9,291 nt of DNA from a bacterium. Lineage in GTDB: Bacteria; Babelota; Babeliae; Babelales; CAIQNR01. Made by a program: the position numbers and the translations under genes. The stretch lies in NCBI GenBank assembly GCA_947502805.1, contig CANNBR010000033.1, positions 1 through 9,291 on the forward strand. The letters run 5' to 3'. Below the pieces are notes generated by a model. That model did no database searches. It saw nothing but the letters and a program-made list of their open reading frames with translations, and was not told the DNA's origin. This document shows positions 6,922 through 9,291 of the stretch, piece after piece (position 1 is the first letter of the stretch; every line of letters begins with the position of its first letter).

Positions 6922-7956
6922 ATGAAGAACGTTCTTACACAGATTGAACAACTTACCCGCTCAAGCATCCAAGCACTAGAAACAAGCTTATCTTTGGAGA
7001 TGCTAGAGGCTGTTCGCATTGAATTCTTAGGAAGAAAAGGCAAAATAGCCAATCTCATGCCATTACTTGCAGATCTTTCTTTAGAAGATAAGCGTGTTGT
7101 CGGACCTTTAATGAATGAACTTAAAGCAAAAGTTGAAGAATTATTTGAAGCAAAAAAACAGTCTTTTGCCGATGTGCTGCTTGCCAAAAAAGAAGAATCA
7201 TTCAAAGACTTTGACGTTACTGCTTATACCAAACGCCCTCTTGAAGGTTCGCTTCATCCCTACACCCATGTTCACACCATTATTACCGATTTTTTTAGAT
7301 CAATAGGATTTCAAGTAGCAGATGGCCCTGAAGCAGAAACAGAATTTTATAATTTTGAAGCACTCAATATTCCTGCAAATCACCCTGCTCGCGATATGCA
7401 AGACACTTTTTGGCTCAACATTCCCTCAATGGTTATGCGCACCCATACTTCAAATGTGCAAATTCACAGCATGCAAAAATACAATCCACCTATCGCTCTT
7501 ATTTCCATAGGCAGAGTGTATCGAAACGAAGCAACCGATGCCTCACATGACTGCATGTTCCAGCAATTTGAAGGAATGTTTATCGATAAAAATGTCTCGC
7601 TTGCAAATGTCATAGCGACCATGAAGCTTTTTCTGCAAACCTTTCTTGATGATAAAAACCTTAAGCTTCGTGTACGTCCTGGATTTTTCCCCTTTGTTGA
7701 ACCAGGAATAGAAATTGATGCTTCCTGCCCCTTTTGCACTGATGGTTGTTCAACATGCAAACACTCTCGATGGATCGAAATGGTTGGTGCAGGGCTTATT
7801 CACCCCAACGTTTTAAAAGCTGGAGGAATAAATCCAGAAGAGTTCAGTGGCTTTGCCTTTGGATTTGGACTTACACGACTCGTCATGCTTAAATATGGTA
7901 TCTCTGACATTCGACTTTTGCACTCTTCATCCGTGGAGTTCTTAAAACAGTTTTAG
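6922..7956 (+). CDS. pheS: PheS, phenylalanyl-tRNA synthetase alpha subunit
   Basis: PheS is the catalytic class II subunit of the (alpha-beta)2 enzyme that charges tRNA-Phe in the cytoplasm. The 344 residues are normal for the family. Residues 1-90 form the N-terminal helical tRNA-binding arm (with EFLGRKGK at 34-41). The catalytic core has motif 1 (LEGSLHPYTHVHT, 107-119), FYNFEALNIPANHPARDMQDTFW-type sequence near 142-164, MRTHTSNVQ (172-180), motif 2 (GRVYRNE, 197-203, then MFQQFEG), RPGFFPFVEPGIEID (252-266) and motif 3 (GFAFGFGLTRL, 310-320). Cysteines 269, 272, 276 and 279 form a C-x2-C-x3-C-x2-C knuckle found in many PheS proteins. The ATG fits the family start but has only a poor Shine-Dalgarno. 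pheT, the usual partner, is not downstream; galU is. tRNA-Phe lies divergently upstream. Confidence 0.97.
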   Translation: MKNVLTQIEQLTRSSIQALETSLSLEMLEAVRIEFLGRKGKIANLMPLLADLSLEDKRVVGPLMNELKAKVEELFEAKKQSFADVLLAKKEESFKDFDVTAYTKRPLEGSLHPYTHVHTIITDFFRSIGFQVADGPEAETEFYNFEALNIPANHPARDMQDTFWLNIPSMVMRTHTSNVQIHSMQKYNPPIALISIGRVYRNEATDASHDCMFQQFEGMFIDKNVSLANVIATMKLFLQTFLDDKNLKLRVRPGFFPFVEPGIEIDASCPFCTDGCSTCKHSRWIEMVGAGLIHPNVLKAGGINPEEFSGFAFGFGLTRLVMLKYGISDIRLLHSSSVEFLKQF

Positions 7957-7978
7957 TTCTTAAAAAAAGGAATGAGTA

Positions 7979-8899
7979 ATGGAAGATATAACAAAAGTTA
8001 TAATCCCAGCAGCAGGGCAGGGAACGCGTTTCCTTCCTTTCACTAAAGCTATCCCTAAAGAAATGCTCCCTTTGATTGAAAAACCAGCACTCCAACGAAT
8101 CATAGAAGAAGGGATTCAATCGGAAATCAGAAATTACATTATTATCACTGCGCGTGGAAAAAATTCGATCGAGGACCACTTTGATGCAGATCCAATACTT
8201 GAAAGTTTTTTAAAGGAACATCAAAAAGAATCACTCGTAAGCTGCATAGATAAAATCATCAAATTGGCCGAATTTACCTATGTACGTCAACAAGAACCAC
8301 TCGGCCTTGGCCATGCTGTCTGGCTTGCTCGTCATTGCATTCAAAAAGAATATTTCGGCATTATGCTTCCTGACGATATTATCATTAGCAAGCAACCCGC
8401 TCTTGATCAACTCATCCGTATTGCGCGCCAAGAAAGGGCAAGTGTTATTGCAGTACAAGAAGTCCCTATGGACTGTGTTTCTTCTTATGGAATTATTAGC
8501 GTCAAGAAACAGCTCACTCCTCATCTTTTCCAAGTAGGAAGTGTTGTTGAAAAACCTTCACAAAAAAATGCCCCTTCAAATCTTGCAATCATTGGAAGAT
8601 ACGTTCTTTCAAACAAAATTTTCTCATCGCTTGAACAAATGAAAAATTATTCTGTCGGCGAACTCCAATTAACTGATGGAATTGGCCACATGATTCAAAA
8701 TAACGAAAAAGTATTTGCCTACAAAATCCAGGGAGTCCGTTACGACGTCGGCACCCCAATCGGCTGGATCAAAGCGGTCATCAGCCTCGCTCTTCAACAT
8801 CCTCAATACCAAGCTTCAATCAAACGCTACATTTCTGAACTTGGAACCATTGATTCTGCACTTTATAACCAATCAAAGAACATTGAGCACTCGCTGTAA
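7979..8899 (+). CDS. galU: GalU, UTP-glucose-1-phosphate uridylyltransferase
   Basis: GalU makes UDP-glucose from UTP and glucose 1-phosphate in the cytoplasm, feeding envelope polysaccharide and glycolipid synthesis. The 306-residue length is typical. Motifs are the nucleotide-binding start IIPAAGQGTRFLP (8-20) followed by TKAIPKEMLP (22-31), QEPLGLGHAV (105-114), LPDD (130-133, Mg-binding region), VEKP (190-193, with the sugar-phosphate-binding lysine), GELQLTD (228-234) and GVRYDVGTPIGW (252-263). AAAGGA seven bases before the ATG gives a good ribosome binding site. The gene starts 22 bases after the pheS stop with no terminator between, so the two are probably co-transcribed. A related nucleotidyltransferase such as RfbA is less likely, given the PKEMLP and GELQLTD motifs. 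Confidence 0.96.
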   Translation: MEDITKVIIPAAGQGTRFLPFTKAIPKEMLPLIEKPALQRIIEEGIQSEIRNYIIITARGKNSIEDHFDADPILESFLKEHQKESLVSCIDKIIKLAEFTYVRQQEPLGLGHAVWLARHCIQKEYFGIMLPDDIIISKQPALDQLIRIARQERASVIAVQEVPMDCVSSYGIISVKKQLTPHLFQVGSVVEKPSQKNAPSNLAIIGRYVLSNKIFSSLEQMKNYSVGELQLTDGIGHMIQNNEKVFAYKIQGVRYDVGTPIGWIKAVISLALQHPQYQASIKRYISELGTIDSALYNQSKNIEHSL

Positions 8900-8920
8900 G
8901 AGTGCTCATTACCTTTTTTT
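8884..8920 (+). terminator. Rho-independent terminator of pheS-galU
   Basis: TGAGCACTC (8884-8892) and GAGTGCTCA (8900-8908) form nine perfect pairs, with the galU stop codon in the seven-base loop, followed by TTACCTTTTTTT. The 5' arm encodes the last residues of GalU, so coding sequence and terminator overlap. Confidence 0.92.
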
Positions 8921-8955
8921 GAGTAGCGCCTTTTCTTTTTTTTCTATTCTTGAGA

Positions 8956-8990
8956 ACAAGATGTAAGCCCTATGCGGGCATGCAGCATTA
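8956..8990. repeat. Intergenic repeat, copy 1
   Basis: It shares ACAAGATGTAAG (8956-8967) and TGCGGGCATGCA (8973-8984) with a second copy 195 bases to the right, in the same order and orientation. Between the two blocks a short stem GCCC-TATGC-GGGC (8967-8979) forms. A T-rich tract precedes it. Confidence 0.75.
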
Positions 8991-9022
8991 GAAAAATTAT
9001 TTGTAAATAAAAATTCCAGTCA

Positions 9023-9089
9023 TCCCCAGAGAACGGTAGTCGCAGCAGAGTGCATGGCACTCTGACCAGACGAAGTGAACGTACGGGGA
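9023..9089. repeat. Imperfect palindrome, possible REP-like or MITE-like element or structured RNA
   Basis: An outer stem TCCCC (9023-9027) with GGGGA (9085-9089) encloses GTC (9039-9041) with GAC (9069-9071). At the centre CAGAGTGC (9046-9053) and GCACTCTG (9057-9064) form eight perfect pairs around the loop ATG. The outermost sequence (CCAGTCATCCCC, and GGGGACCCAGG on the other side) resembles the ends of dispersed palindromic repeats seen in other bacteria, but I cannot confirm a family from one copy. Confidence 0.5.
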
Positions 9090-9150
9090 CCCAGGCGTAA
9101 CAAGAAACAGTCCCTTTTTAAATTATTCCTTAGAACATTTCCTTTTTTAC

Positions 9151-9186
9151 ACAAGATGTAAGTGCGCCCTCTGCGGGCATGCATTA
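9151..9186. repeat. Intergenic repeat, copy 2
   Basis: This is the second copy of the repeat at 8956-8990: ACAAGATGTAAG (9151-9162), four inserted bases, then the stem GCCC-TCTGC-GGGC (9166-9178) and TGCGGGCATGCA (9172-9183). The loop base change (TATGC to TCTGC) leaves the stem intact. A T-rich tract also precedes this copy. Confidence 0.75.
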
Positions 9187-9229
9187 TCTGCGCAAGAATC
9201 TTTATTCTTCCAATAACTTAATTTTTTTG

Positions 9230-9244
9230 TGCACTTCGCGTGCA
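9230..9244. repeat. Hairpin TGCAC-TTCGC-GTGCA
   Basis: Five perfect pairs around a five-base loop, directly after a run of T. It stands three bases before a larger hairpin. Confidence 0.5.
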
Positions 9245-9247
9245 GCG

Positions 9248-9276
9248 GCAAAGCGGGTGCTTGTGCACCCCTTTGC
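9248..9276. repeat. Long GC-rich hairpin with one bulge
   Basis: GCAAAG-C-GGGTGC (9248-9260) pairs with GCACCC-CTTTGC (9265-9276) around the loop TTGT: twelve pairs with a single bulged C at 9254. No T-tract follows to the right within the window. Read leftwards it is followed, after the smaller hairpin, by an A-run at 9222-9228 that gives no terminator-like U tail, so it is not a simple terminator on either strand. Confidence 0.55.
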
Positions 9277-9291
9277 GATCCACACACAAAC

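Larger units (their letters stand above)
8921..9291. other. Right-end intergenic region, no convincing gene, rich in repeats and hairpins
   Basis: No reading frame here has a supported start, ribosome binding site and recognisable product. The region alternates T-rich tracts with GC-rich inverted repeats: a two-copy repeat, a central imperfect palindrome, a small hairpin AAGAAT-CTTT-ATTCTT (9194-9209), and two further hairpins near the edge. The T-rich stretch after galU could give secondary termination. Whether another gene starts beyond the window cannot be seen. Confidence 0.7.

Noticed and set aside
8940..8990. Short minus-strand frame starting ATG-CTG across repeat copy 1
   Set aside because: It arises from the repeat itself, has no ribosome binding site, and the matching frame in copy 2 differs by indels that are not multiples of three.
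9147..9290. Minus-strand frame open from the window edge to a TAA at 9149-9147 (47 codons, cysteine-containing)
   Set aside because: It has no visible start, runs through the repeat copy and both hairpins, and resembles no family I know. It could be the end of a gene beyond the edge, but nothing in the window supports that.

Overview
The window is a stretch of bacterial chromosome carrying mostly single-copy housekeeping genes. It is moderately AT-rich and has bacterial promoter and Shine-Dalgarno signals. All three tRNAs encode their 3' CCA. The mixture of information-processing, cell-wall and sugar-nucleotide genes, with one unnamed TPR-like gene and short spacers, suggests a small or streamlined genome. 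My best guess at lineage is candidate phylum Dependentiae (TM6) or another host-associated bacterium. That is an impression from protein style, not something the sequence proves.

Layout from left to right. Positions 1-747 (minus) hold the N-terminal third or so of UvrA, cut by the window edge. A divergent control region (748-915) carries a strong extended -10 for uvrA, overlapped by a LexA-like CTG-N10-CAG element, and a separate rightward promoter for a tRNA pair. tRNA-His(GTG) and tRNA-Pro(TGG) follow and end at a rho-independent terminator (1090-1124). Then come rodA (SEDS peptidoglycan polymerase, 1231-2322) and dnaE (replicative DNA polymerase III alpha, 2457-5903). dnaE converges with a minus-strand TPR-like gene of unknown role (5900-6553), and their stop codons share the palindrome TTAA. 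tRNA-Phe(GAA) lies upstream of the TPR-like gene on the same strand. Across a divergent promoter region, pheS (phenylalanyl-tRNA synthetase alpha, 6922-7956) runs rightward and is followed after 22 bases by galU (UTP-glucose-1-phosphate uridylyltransferase, 7979-8899). A strong terminator overlaps the end of galU.

The last 370 bases (8921-9291) have no convincing gene. They hold a two-copy imperfect repeat of about 35 bases that flanks a larger imperfect palindrome, followed by a cluster of hairpins. This is the least ordinary part of the window.

The genes do not form one pathway. The functional links visible are pheS next to tRNA-Phe (same amino acid, divergent transcription) and the usual separation of pheS from pheT. 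I see no defence system, CRISPR array, transposase or phage gene. The most useful leads are the complete PHP metal-ligand set in DnaE (possible intrinsic proofreading), the candidate SOS box at uvrA, and the structured repeats at the right end.
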